64,000 bases of DNA from Pseudoduganella plicata (lineage in GTDB: Bacteria; Pseudomonadota; Gammaproteobacteria; Burkholderiales; Burkholderiaceae_D): positions 2,356,001-2,420,000 of the forward strand of contig NZ_CP038026.1 in the NCBI RefSeq assembly GCF_004421005.1. Direction: 5' to 3'. This document shows, in pieces, positions 7,971-16,405 of the stretch. A model generated the notes under the pieces. The model was not told the DNA's origin. It ran no database searches and was given only the letters and a program-made list of their open reading frames with translations. The position numbers were made by a program, and so were the translations under genes. Every line of letters starts with the position of its first letter. The stretch's first letter is position 1.

Positions 7971-10900
7971 ATGACCGAACCTACGAAGCCCACAGCGCGC
8001 GCGCCTGAAGTCGCCGTCGCACCACTGAACACGATCGACCAGCAAGACGTCGGCGCCGCTGCCGCCGCCTTCGACAAATGGCTGCGCAAGATCAGCTACG
8101 ACTACGTCACGCTCGAGCGTCTGAGCACGGTCGCGGGCAGCCTGCCGGTGATCGGCAACATCATGGCGCTGATCGACGCCATCATGGATATGGTGGGAGT
8201 AATCCAGAAGACCGTTGCCAAGGAGAAGATCGAATTCCTGGCATGGGTCAGCCTGGGCATCAACCTGATCGGCGTCGTGCCGGTCCCTCCGGCGATGAGC
8301 GCCGCGCGCATGAGCCTGCGCCCTGCCCTGCACCTGGTCCGGCAAAAGCTGGCACTGGGCGTCAAGGATATCGGCGCCGCGCTGATCGAGGTGCTGATCG
8401 TGCACCTTAACGCCAGGCTTGCCGGCGAGATCGAGACCTTTGTCGACAGTGCGATGGCCAAGTTGTCCGGCATCCTGGACGATTGCGCCGACCTTGCCGA
8501 CGGCATTGCCGACGACCTGATCAAGATCCTCAACCGCTGCATCGGCAAGGAACCGCTGTTCGCGGTCGCATCGCCGGCAGAAGCGGAGCGCAAGCAGCAC
8601 GACCCCAAGGTGCAAAGCAGCTGGCGCCGCATGTTGAGCGCCCTGGACCGGGAATGCAAGAAGGCCGCGAACTATGCCGCCGCCGCGGCAGCGAGCCATC
8701 TGCCGCAGAGCGCGGTTGCCGGCGTAACGGGCATCATCACCCACCTGACCAATTTCAAGCCGGCGTTTCGCGGCAAGCTTGCCGCACTGGCCGACGAACA
8801 GACGCAGATGAGCATCCGCTGGATCCTGATGCGGCTGCGCGACGCCGTCGTCAAGCACAAGAAGCGCTATGCGGCGCTGGTGCCGTCCGCCAAAGGCGCG
8901 CAGCACAAGAAAAACAACCCCGGCCACGAGCTGGGCGCGACAAGCCGGCAAAGCCCGGCCAAGGGCGACGCCAATCAGTGCAAGCTGTGCCCCGCGAAAG
9001 CCGCCACCGCGCACTCGGTCAGCTTCGCTACCGGCGCCGAAACCTTTATCCACACCGACTTCGTGCTGGGTGCGCCGCTGCCCATCGAGTGGAGCCGCAC
9101 CTACCGCAGCCAGCTGACCGCCTATGACCGCGGCAATCTTGGCGCGCGCTGGCTCACCCCGTACAGCACCCGCATCGACGTCGTCGGGCAGGGCAAGCCC
9201 ACCGCCCTGCTCTATCACGCCGCCGATGGCCGCAGCCACTGCTATCCGTTCCTCGCCGTCGGCCAGCAGCACCACGACCCGGTCGAGCAGATCACGCTGA
9301 CCCGCATGAGTATCACCCTGCTCACGCTCGACTTCGGCAGGCCGCTGCCGGAAGGCGAACCGAGCCCTTGGCGAGAAACCTATGAACTGACCGACACCGT
9401 GCGCACCAAGGCTGCCGAGATGGGCAGGCAGCATTTCCGGCTGATCTCCCTGCATGCCAAAGACGGTGCCGCCCTCGGCCTGCGCTACGATCATGTCGTC
9501 GCGGGCGAGGAAGTGCTCAGCGACATCATCAGCAAGCAGGGCGACACCATCGTCGCTCACGCCGGCACACAAGTCGACGCCGACAGCGGCCACATCGTCG
9601 CGCTGTGGGAAATCCGGGATGGCCAGCTGGTGCGCCAACTGGCGGCCTATGATTACGACGAGCACGGCGACCTGATCCAGGCCCAGGACGAGAACGCGGC
9701 TGCCTGGCACTACCAGTACGACCGCCACCTCGTCACCCGCTACACCGATCGAACCGGGCGCGGCATGAACCTCGCCTACGACACTAGCATCGACAGCGGC
9801 GCCCAATCGAAAGCGATCCGCGAATGGGCGGATGACGGCAGCCACGACACCCGCCTGGAATGGGACAGGAACATCCGCCTGGCCTATGTCACGGATGCGC
9901 TGGGCAACGAGACCCGCTACTACTACGACATCGCCGGCTACACCTACCGCACCGTGTATCCGGACGGGCTGGAGGAATGGTTCTTCCGCGACGACGCCAA
10001 AAACGTCGTCCGCCACATCCACACCGACGGCAGCAGCGAACATTTCCGTTACGACGACCACGGCAACCTGCTCACGCACACCCGCGCCGACGGCAGCCAG
10101 GTCCACTTCGAATATGACGCCCAGCACCGCCTCACGGGCATTCTCGATGCCGAAGGCGGCACCTGGAAGCGCGACTACGATGCCCAGGGCCGCCTGGTCG
10201 AGGAAACAGACCCACGCGGCAACAAGACCCAATACGCGTACGACAAGGCCGGGCGCCCCGTGGAAGTCACCGATGCCAAGGGCGGCGTCAAGAAACTCGC
10301 CTATACCCCGGACGGCCAGCTCGCCAGCTATACCGACTGTTCCGGGCACAGCAGCCAGTGGGAATACGACGAGCGCAAGCGGCTCATCAAAAGCATCGAC
10401 GCCGCCGGTAACGTCACGCGCTACAGCTACACGCCGCTTAGTGCCGAGACGCTGGCGCTGGCGCACAGCGAAAGCAGTGGCAACCATCCAGGTCAGCTCG
10501 AGGCAGTCATCCACCCCGACGGCACCGAAGAGCAACTGCGCCACGACGCCGAAGGCCGGCTGCTGGCGCACACCGATGCACTGCAACGCAGCACCGCCTA
10601 CCGCTACACGGCGGCAGGCCTGATCGCCCAGCGCACCGATGCGCTAGGACAAAGCCTGCAATATCGGTGGGACGCACTGGGCCGCCTGTCCGCGCTGGAA
10701 AACGAAAACGGCAGCACGTACCACTTCCAGTACGACCCGGTTGGGCGCCTGCTGCAGGAACAAGGTTTTGACGGCAAAGCAACCGAGTACCGCTACGACG
10801 AATCGACCGGCGTGCTGGCGGAAACGATCGAAGCCGGCGTGACGACACGGCTGCAGTTCGACCCGATGGGCCGTCTCGTGCAGCGCCGGGCCGCAGCGCC

Positions 10901-12923
10901 TGGCCAGCCCGAGCAAATCGAAACCTTCGCCTACAACGCCAACGGCCAGCTGGCCGAAGCGCAGAACGAGCACGCCCGGCTGCAATGGTTCTACGATGCC
11001 ACCGGCAATCTGGTGCGCGAACACCAGCACTACCAAGGCCCGTTCCATCCCGACAAGCGCACGGCAGTCTGGCACCACCGCTATGACGAACTCAACGGAC
11101 GCACCGGCACCACCCGCCCCGACGGTCACTGCATCGAGTGGCTGACCTACGGCGCCGGTCACGTACACGGCCTAATGCTCGACGGCCAGGAGCTCGTGTC
11201 CTTCGAGCGCGACGCGCTGTACCAGGAAACCGGCCGCACGCAGGCCAATGGCCTGCTGCAAACGATGAAGTACGACCCAGCGGGCCGTTTGATCGAACAG
11301 CAGCTTGGCGCGATAGCACAGCTCAGCCGGAAGGACCGGGAGTTCATCCCGACGATGTCGCGTCCCGACGCCCAGGTCGGCATGCAGGCGGCGATCCGCC
11401 GACGCTACCGCTACGACCCATCCGGCCAACTTACGGGCCTCGACGACACTCGGCGCGGCCACATCGAATACCGCTACGACCCGGTCGGACGGCTGCTCGC
11501 CGCCAACAGCGCCATGGGGCATGAAACCTTCGCGTTCGACCCGGCTGGCAATATCCAGGTGCCCAACACTACGCAACACCAGAGCAGCGCTACCCGTGTC
11601 CCGCTGCCAAAGGTGCTGGACAATCTGCTCAAGGAGTACGCCGGCACCAGCTACCGCTACGACGAACGCGGCAACCTCGTCGAGCGCAGGCAGAATGCAG
11701 AACGTGACACGTTTGAATGGGATGCGTTCAATCGGATGACGCGTGCAATCACCCGGCACGGCGTCACCACCTTTGCCTACGATCCGCTGGGAAGGCGCAT
11801 CGCCAAGCACAGCCAAGCGGTGGAAGGCAGCGGCCCTCGACAGGCAACCCGGACCATGTACGGCTGGGATGGCGACACGCTGGCCCTCGAGAGTAGCCTG
11901 CACCACGGTCATGCAAGGGGAGAACGGACGGTGCACTATGTGTACGAGCGCAACAGTTTCGTACCGCTGGTACAGGCCACGCGAAGCCAGGCGCTTCGCC
12001 TGGCCCCCACCACCGACGTCAAGGCGCTGATGGCTGGCAACGATGACCAGTACGACATTGCACTCGATCCGCTATGGAACGGGGAATCCGAGCAGGAAGC
12101 CGAGCCATTCAGTAAAGACGAGATCGCCTTCTATCAATGCGATCATCTAGGCACGCCGCAGGAGTTGACAGATTGCGACGGCAAGATTGCGTGGTCGGCG
12201 CAGTACAAGGCGTGGGGGCAAGCGAAGGAAGCAATCAGCGAAGCGGCATATAAGGCCGGGATTCGCAATCTGATCCGGTTCCAAGGGCAATACTTTGATG
12301 ATGAAACGGGGCTACATTACAACCGGCATCGGTTTTACGATCCACTTAGCAGCAGATTTGTAAGCAAAGATCCAATCGGATTGCTAGGTGGCTTTAATAC
12401 TCATACATATGCACCTAACCCTATTCAATGGATCGATCCACTGGGTTTGACACCGAAGAAACCGAATTCTGCCAAGATCGGTTGCTCCAGTTGCGATCCA
12501 TGCCAAGGTCGTAATCCTGCCGCAGTGGCGCAATCTTGGCAAGGTACTGATCCATACAACGGGGTAGACAACTATAAGAACACTATCGTGAAAAAAGGCA
12601 CAGTATTCTATACGCTCTATCCACATGGCAATGCCCCGGGGAACTACCTAGTGAAATCTGACGCAGTTTTAGGGGCCCGTACTGCTAGGCAGTACAATGA
12701 TTCAGTACAGGTTGCTCACAGAGGAAATTGGAAACACCGCGACGCACGACCTATGCGGACTAAAGTTCACGGTTACGTTCTTACGAAAGACACGTGCATG
12801 GCAGTTGGCGTAGCAAAAAATAATCCAAACCTTGGCAGCGGTGGCGCCACACAATATTTCATTGAAGATAGAGATAAGCCGAACCTTGTAGATACCGGGC
12901 GCATCATGGAATATAGGAACTGA
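7971..12923 (+). CDS. Rhs-family polymorphic toxin, T6SS cargo, with TNT-like C-terminal tip
   Basis: 1650 residues. The N-terminal part (1-330) has two hydrophobic helical stretches (about 50-75 and 90-115) and no PAAR motif. A DUF6531-type entry follows (TAHSVSFATGAETF near 350), then many YD repeats of the form YRYDxxGRL, which build the Rhs cocoon. The core ends with the Rhs signature (GLHYNRHRFYDPLSSRFVSKDPIGL) and DPLGL at residues 1489-1493. The last 157 residues are the variable toxin. The tip carries KVHGY (His1600) and GGATQYF (Gln1628) followed by LVDTGRIMEY. These resemble the C-terminal motifs of TNT/DUF4237 NAD-glycohydrolases as I remember them. GC falls sharply in the tip. The toxin assignment is inference; the Rhs call is firm. 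Confidence 0.93.
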   Translation: MTEPTKPTARAPEVAVAPLNTIDQQDVGAAAAAFDKWLRKISYDYVTLERLSTVAGSLPVIGNIMALIDAIMDMVGVIQKTVAKEKIEFLAWVSLGINLIGVVPVPPAMSAARMSLRPALHLVRQKLALGVKDIGAALIEVLIVHLNARLAGEIETFVDSAMAKLSGILDDCADLADGIADDLIKILNRCIGKEPLFAVASPAEAERKQHDPKVQSSWRRMLSALDRECKKAANYAAAAAASHLPQSAVAGVTGIITHLTNFKPAFRGKLAALADEQTQMSIRWILMRLRDAVVKHKKRYAALVPSAKGAQHKKNNPGHELGATSRQSPAKGDANQCKLCPAKAATAHSVSFATGAETFIHTDFVLGAPLPIEWSRTYRSQLTAYDRGNLGARWLTPYSTRIDVVGQGKPTALLYHAADGRSHCYPFLAVGQQHHDPVEQITLTRMSITLLTLDFGRPLPEGEPSPWRETYELTDTVRTKAAEMGRQHFRLISLHAKDGAALGLRYDHVVAGEEVLSDIISKQGDTIVAHAGTQVDADSGHIVALWEIRDGQLVRQLAAYDYDEHGDLIQAQDENAAAWHYQYDRHLVTRYTDRTGRGMNLAYDTSIDSGAQSKAIREWADDGSHDTRLEWDRNIRLAYVTDALGNETRYYYDIAGYTYRTVYPDGLEEWFFRDDAKNVVRHIHTDGSSEHFRYDDHGNLLTHTRADGSQVHFEYDAQHRLTGILDAEGGTWKRDYDAQGRLVEETDPRGNKTQYAYDKAGRPVEVTDAKGGVKKLAYTPDGQLASYTDCSGHSSQWEYDERKRLIKSIDAAGNVTRYSYTPLSAETLALAHSESSGNHPGQLEAVIHPDGTEEQLRHDAEGRLLAHTDALQRSTAYRYTAAGLIAQRTDALGQSLQYRWDALGRLSALENENGSTYHFQYDPVGRLLQEQGFDGKATEYRYDESTGVLAETIEAGVTTRLQFDPMGRLVQRRAAAPGQPEQIETFAYNANGQLAEAQNEHARLQWFYDATGNLVREHQHYQGPFHPDKRTAVWHHRYDELNGRTGTTRPDGHCIEWLTYGAGHVHGLMLDGQELVSFERDALYQETGRTQANGLLQTMKYDPAGRLIEQQLGAIAQLSRKDREFIPTMSRPDAQVGMQAAIRRRYRYDPSGQLTGLDDTRRGHIEYRYDPVGRLLAANSAMGHETFAFDPAGNIQVPNTTQHQSSATRVPLPKVLDNLLKEYAGTSYRYDERGNLVERRQNAERDTFEWDAFNRMTRAITRHGVTTFAYDPLGRRIAKHSQAVEGSGPRQATRTMYGWDGDTLALESSLHHGHARGERTVHYVYERNSFVPLVQATRSQALRLAPTTDVKALMAGNDDQYDIALDPLWNGESEQEAEPFSKDEIAFYQCDHLGTPQELTDCDGKIAWSAQYKAWGQAKEAISEAAYKAGIRNLIRFQGQYFDDETGLHYNRHRFYDPLSSRFVSKDPIGLLGGFNTHTYAPNPIQWIDPLGLTPKKPNSAKIGCSSCDPCQGRNPAAVAQSWQGTDPYNGVDNYKNTIVKKGTVFYTLYPHGNAPGNYLVKSDAVLGARTARQYNDSVQVAHRGNWKHRDARPMRTKVHGYVLTKDTCMAVGVAKNNPNLGSGGATQYFIEDRDKPNLVDTGRIMEYRN

Positions 12924-12924
12924 A

Positions 12925-13386
12925 ATGTATACAGCTAAATTAGATTTGCAAAATGGCTTAATTTTCGTTAATTCAGCGCCGATAGTGGTTGACGAAAATG
13001 GCATCCTCGTCACCTCAATTACGAAGCTCTGTTCGCCACCGTTTGAAGCAGCTGAGGGGCGAACATGCTATCGACTTTTACATAAAGTCAGCATTTTCGG
13101 GAGATCGGCTGACCTCGTGATTGAAGTAGGACAAAGAATGGTGTGCGCCGTAGCATTTCTGTTTGATTACATCGAGTTTTTTGAATCTAGCATACTTGAA
13201 TCCAAAACACTAAAGGCGTTTGAGAAGTCTCTAAACGTAAAGTTCTTGAGCGATCACCCAAGCACTGCCATTCTGGAATTCAGCAAATGGGGGCAAGCCA
13301 AATTCTTTTATGACCATAAGCAAGGCGACCTAAGTTTGGATATAATTTTCATTCCCGACCTACGGAAACATGCTTTCCCTGAGTGA
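12925..13386 (+). CDS. putative immunity protein to the Rhs toxin tip
   Basis: 153 residues starting one base after the Rhs stop codon, the usual place for the cognate immunity gene. There is no signal peptide, as expected if the toxin acts in the cytoplasm (an NAD-degrading toxin would). The sequence is mixed alpha/beta, with a hydrophobic segment VCAVAFLFDYIEFF at about 74-87. I recognise no family. GC is low compared with the vgrG and Rhs core. Function is inferred from position only. Confidence 0.7.
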   Translation: MYTAKLDLQNGLIFVNSAPIVVDENGILVTSITKLCSPPFEAAEGRTCYRLLHKVSIFGRSADLVIEVGQRMVCAVAFLFDYIEFFESSILESKTLKAFEKSLNVKFLSDHPSTAILEFSKWGQAKFFYDHKQGDLSLDIIFIPDLRKHAFPE

Positions 13387-13510
13387 CTCGAAAACATAAC
13401 TTCAACAATCTAGGTGCGTTTGCGGGTCCAAGTGCAAAGCTTAGCCGCAGGCGAATTAGTTTATACCTTGGTTATGCTTACAAAAGGGACGTTATAGGAA
13501 GTGCGATGCC

Positions 13511-13801
13511 ATGGAAATTATTTCAACTCGCGATCTGCGCACATGCGACGTACCCCAAGGAGATTTCAACTGGTCTGCATTCTCAAAATTTGCATTAACG
13601 TTCGATCCACTCACCGAGGTTACAGATGATTCCACTCAAGTATCTGTGAGATCAACGCCAGCTCTCATCTGGACTGTTGTAGAGTTGAGGTACTTTCTCT
13701 ACTGTTGGCAACGTGTTGAAAACAATCAGGGCGGCCTAACGCCAGAATCTATTGAGAGCGTTCAAACAGCTCTGAATATTTCGCTCAAAGATTTGATTTG
13801 A
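13511..13801 (+). CDS. small hypothetical protein in the T6SS island (possible second immunity gene)
   Basis: 96 residues, beginning MEIISTRDLRTCDVPQGDF. It has a balanced composition and a helical C-terminal half (ALIWTVVELRYFLYCWQRVENN). No signal peptide and no family I recognise. AGGAAG lies about 10 bases before the ATG. It follows the immunity candidate by 124 bases and shares its low GC. Such islands often keep orphan immunity genes against related toxins, which is the most likely role but unproven. Confidence 0.5.
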   Translation: MEIISTRDLRTCDVPQGDFNWSAFSKFALTFDPLTEVTDDSTQVSVRSTPALIWTVVELRYFLYCWQRVENNQGGLTPESIESVQTALNISLKDLI

Positions 13802-14049
13802 TACCGGCACCAAGAATATCGGCAGGCAACAAATTAAAGAAAATAGACCGTATCACGTTAGCTATTTGAGGATCCCGGCACAGTCCCAGCTAGGAGCACG
13901 AGGTCGATCAGCGGTGTCGAAATTCGATTGTAATATCGGCCACCGAACTGCCGGCTCCTACCTTGACCACTCGGCGTGACTCCCTTGGGCTACTTGGAGA
14001 CTGAAAATTCTGTACCAGGTATTTTTATTGAAACTTTAAGGAGGTAGAA

Positions 14050-14442
14050 ATGCAATCCAGAGCAATCTTCGCCGCTGCAAGCATAATGCTTGCGAGCTCT
14101 ATGGCAATGGCCGGGCCGGCTCCGAAAGCTGTCGATTTGGCCAAACTTTATGGGCATTTCGAGAAAGCTGGTTATTCGTCTCTGGAGCTCATGAAGGCTA
14201 CAAAGCAGGTATTAATTTCAGGTATAGTCCTTGAGGTTGCCGAATCATTTAGCGGCAATTCAATATTGAAAGTTGGCACGCCTGCCAACCCGCAAGAATT
14301 GGCCAGGCTTAGCGCTGCCGATGACGCTCAGGAGGACAAGCTGAATGCGTTGCAAGCGGGAATTAAGTTCAAGGCAGTTTGTGATCTGGCATGCTCCTCA
14401 GGTGTACGATACATGTCCTTTCAAAACTGCGTTATTAAATAG
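14050..14442 (+). CDS. secreted small protein with OB-fold (tRNA_anti-like) character
   Basis: 130 residues with a clear signal peptide (residues 1-21, ending AMA) and a near-perfect ribosome site (AAGGAGG) 7 bases before the ATG. After the signal, the pattern VLISGIVLEVAESF ... ILKVGTP ... GIKFKAVCDLACS ... MSFQNCVIK matches the small exported OB-fold proteins of the tRNA_anti-like group: a strand with SGIV, a central beta hairpin and a C-terminal NC. Two or three cysteines near the end could form a disulfide. A periplasmic location fits either an immunity protein for a periplasm-acting toxin or an unrelated envelope protein. Confidence 0.6.
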   Translation: MQSRAIFAAASIMLASSMAMAGPAPKAVDLAKLYGHFEKAGYSSLELMKATKQVLISGIVLEVAESFSGNSILKVGTPANPQELARLSAADDAQEDKLNALQAGIKFKAVCDLACSSGVRYMSFQNCVIK

Positions 14443-14452
14443 GGCTACCTGA

Positions 14453-14967
14453 CATCGCATCATACAGCGCGTGCCTAGGGTGCGCAATCAATGGCGCCAC
14501 GGAAAGTTCGTACGACAAATTATGATTAATTGGCTAGAAGGAAAGATCGATCTCGGTGCGACGAATATTGGGGTTAGTTCCAATCGCTTAGAGCTCGACT
14601 CTCTCGCCGAGCAGGGCTGATTCATAAACCAAAAGATGCTGGTGACGGCAGGGCTTACTTCTATGTCGAAACTATGGTGCAAGGAATGAGATTTGGCGTC
14701 TTCATCAGCTTACAAGACAAAAGAGTTAACTCGTTGGTATTCCACTGGCTAGACTGCCCTTGCACAGGGAAAGGATGGGATGGCGTAAGTGATGAGTTGT
14801 TGCGAGAAGAATATTGTCTGCTTTTGAAGTTTGTGCAAAAGACTGGCGCAGGTCGACCGGATGAAAAACAGGAAAGGCAGAGTACGTGGCGCTTTAAATG
14901 GGGGCAGGTTGTCGTCAGCTGTCAACAACGAGACTTCGTTGCAGCCATCAGCATGGAGCCCCGCTGA
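14453..14967 (+). pseudogene. frameshifted small gene, probably a decayed immunity gene
   Basis: Two overlapping frames join into one sensible protein. The first (ATG at 14522, open back to 14453 with a GTG at 14471) reads MINWLEGKIDLGATNIGVSS ... DSLAEQG and stops at 14618-14620. The second frame continues from the same place with LIHKPKDAGDGRAYFYVETM and runs to 14967. One missing base in the GGG run at 14614-14616 would restore a protein of roughly 150 residues. The later ATG at 14674 could still give a 97-residue fragment. I do not recognise the family. Placement between an Rhs toxin and a PAAR gene suggests a relic immunity gene. A sequencing error in a G run is the alternative. Confidence 0.5.
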
Positions 14968-15186
14968 GGTCGCGCGATCGGAAGTTCGACGACACCTGTC
15001 ATTTATTCGCGCGCACGGGCAGAAACAAAGGTGGTACGAACGCCAGCCTCTTAAGCACCACGTGCCACAATAGCAAGTGGCGCTGTGCCAAGCGGACTCC
15101 CGACGCGCAAGGGCCCACAAGACGCAGTTGAGCTCAAGCAGCGAGGCCCTTATGCACGAACGTCACCGATCCCACTGGAGTACCAA

Positions 15187-15465
15187 ATGTCATTAAAAAT
15201 CATCACAGTCGGCGACATGACCGACCACGGCGGCTCAGTGATCAGCGGTTCGCCCAACCACGACATCCGCGGCAAAGCGATCGCCAGACTGGGTGACAAA
15301 GTCGCCTGTCCGCTGGTCTACCCGGGCGGCAAACCGCATGGCATCAACAAGATCACCACCGCCCACGACACGCTTACGGTGGACGGCATCCCCGTGGCGG
15401 TCGAGGGGTGCACGACGGAATGCGGATGCAAGCTGATTGGCAGTGCGCCTGCAACGGTCGCCTGA
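15187..15465 (+). CDS. PAAR domain protein (T6SS spike tip)
   Basis: 92 residues from the ATG at 15187; the frame is open upstream but that part has no coding character. The motifs are those of PAAR proteins: VGDMTDHGGSVISGSP near the N-terminus, IARLGDKVACP, then DGIPVAVEGCTTECGCKLIG, with His/Cys residues for the metal site. PAAR proteins sharpen the VgrG trimer and can carry effectors. Since the Rhs protein here lacks its own PAAR motif, this separate protein may cap the same spike. GC returns to the genome level here. Confidence 0.9.
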   Translation: MSLKIITVGDMTDHGGSVISGSPNHDIRGKAIARLGDKVACPLVYPGGKPHGINKITTAHDTLTVDGIPVAVEGCTTECGCKLIGSAPATVA

Positions 15466-15600
15466 AGGTCAAACAGGATCAGAACACACTCTGGCGGAGG
15501 TTTTGAAGCTTGGCCGTACGCCTCATCACGAGATACATTTACGACAATTAGCTAACCGCAAAGCGGTAACATGGTGCTCTTTTGATATCCCGGAGTCCTC

Positions 15601-16314
15601 ATGCAACTGCTGGCCCTCGCCGCTGCCGCCCTGTCGCTGTCGCTTCCCCTCTCCACTCAAGCCCAAACCACGGCCAACGCCTACCTCAGCGGCTTCCGCT
15701 ATGAGCTGATCGACCTGGACCTGAATGACGGCATCGCCGCGCAGCTGACCTTGGTCGATACCGGCCTGAATGTCATGGCAGGTTATTACGGGACGCCGGA
15801 TAACAGCACGCCGCCGGATCCGTTTCACTACCTGAACACAGAGGGGACCGTGGATGTCACGGTCGCCGCGGGTAGCGCGACCGGCACGCTGGCGGCGACG
15901 TCGGCCAACACGTCGGCATCGCTGCAAGGCGACCAGGGCGCCCTGTTTGCCCAGGCACTTTGGGGCAGAAATTTCACGCTGACACCCAACAGCCGGCTGG
16001 TCCTGCACGCCGACGCCCACGTGGACGGCACCCGGGATCCGACCCGCGCCGGCATCGGCTACGCCGCGGTGTTTTTCACGTGGGGCGATGAGGAATTCTA
16101 TGTGGAAGACGGCCTGTCGACCTACCAGGGCGACTCGGAAAGCCGTGCGCTGACGGTAGCGTTGTCGAGTGGCGCGGAGGAATTGAGCGGCAACTACGGC
16201 TTCACGACGGGCGTCTATGCCACCGTGACGTCGGTGCCGGAGCCATCCACGTACGCAATGCTGGTATTGGGTCTGGCCGGTATCGGCTGGAGCGTCGGGC
16301 GCAAAGCGAAGTAA
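15601..16314 (+). CDS. PEP-CTERM sorted exported protein
   Basis: 237 residues. A signal peptide (1-21, ending TQAQ) is followed by a beta-rich body with low cysteine. The C-terminus is a canonical PEP-CTERM tail: VPEPSTYAMLVLGLAGIGW, then arginine/lysine (SVGRKAK). Exosortase (EpsH/XrtA type) cuts at this tail, and such proteins are linked to exopolysaccharide and floc formation. No exosortase lies in the window. GGAG precedes the ATG by 5 bases. The body function is unknown. Confidence 0.85.
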   Translation: MQLLALAAAALSLSLPLSTQAQTTANAYLSGFRYELIDLDLNDGIAAQLTLVDTGLNVMAGYYGTPDNSTPPDPFHYLNTEGTVDVTVAAGSATGTLAATSANTSASLQGDQGALFAQALWGRNFTLTPNSRLVLHADAHVDGTRDPTRAGIGYAAVFFTWGDEEFYVEDGLSTYQGDSESRALTVALSSGAEELSGNYGFTTGVYATVTSVPEPSTYAMLVLGLAGIGWSVGRKAK

Positions 16315-16405
16315 ATCGTCATGCCGGGCGCGGTGCAGCCTATTCCACGCCGCCAAGCCGCCGGGCCAGCAACGGCACACCAGCATGGAGCCGAACGCCA
16401 ACCCC

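Noticed and set aside
13383..13598. GTG-started 71-codon frame overlapping the second small island gene
   Set aside because: Its translation lacks protein-like character, and the overlapping frame from 13511 is better in composition.
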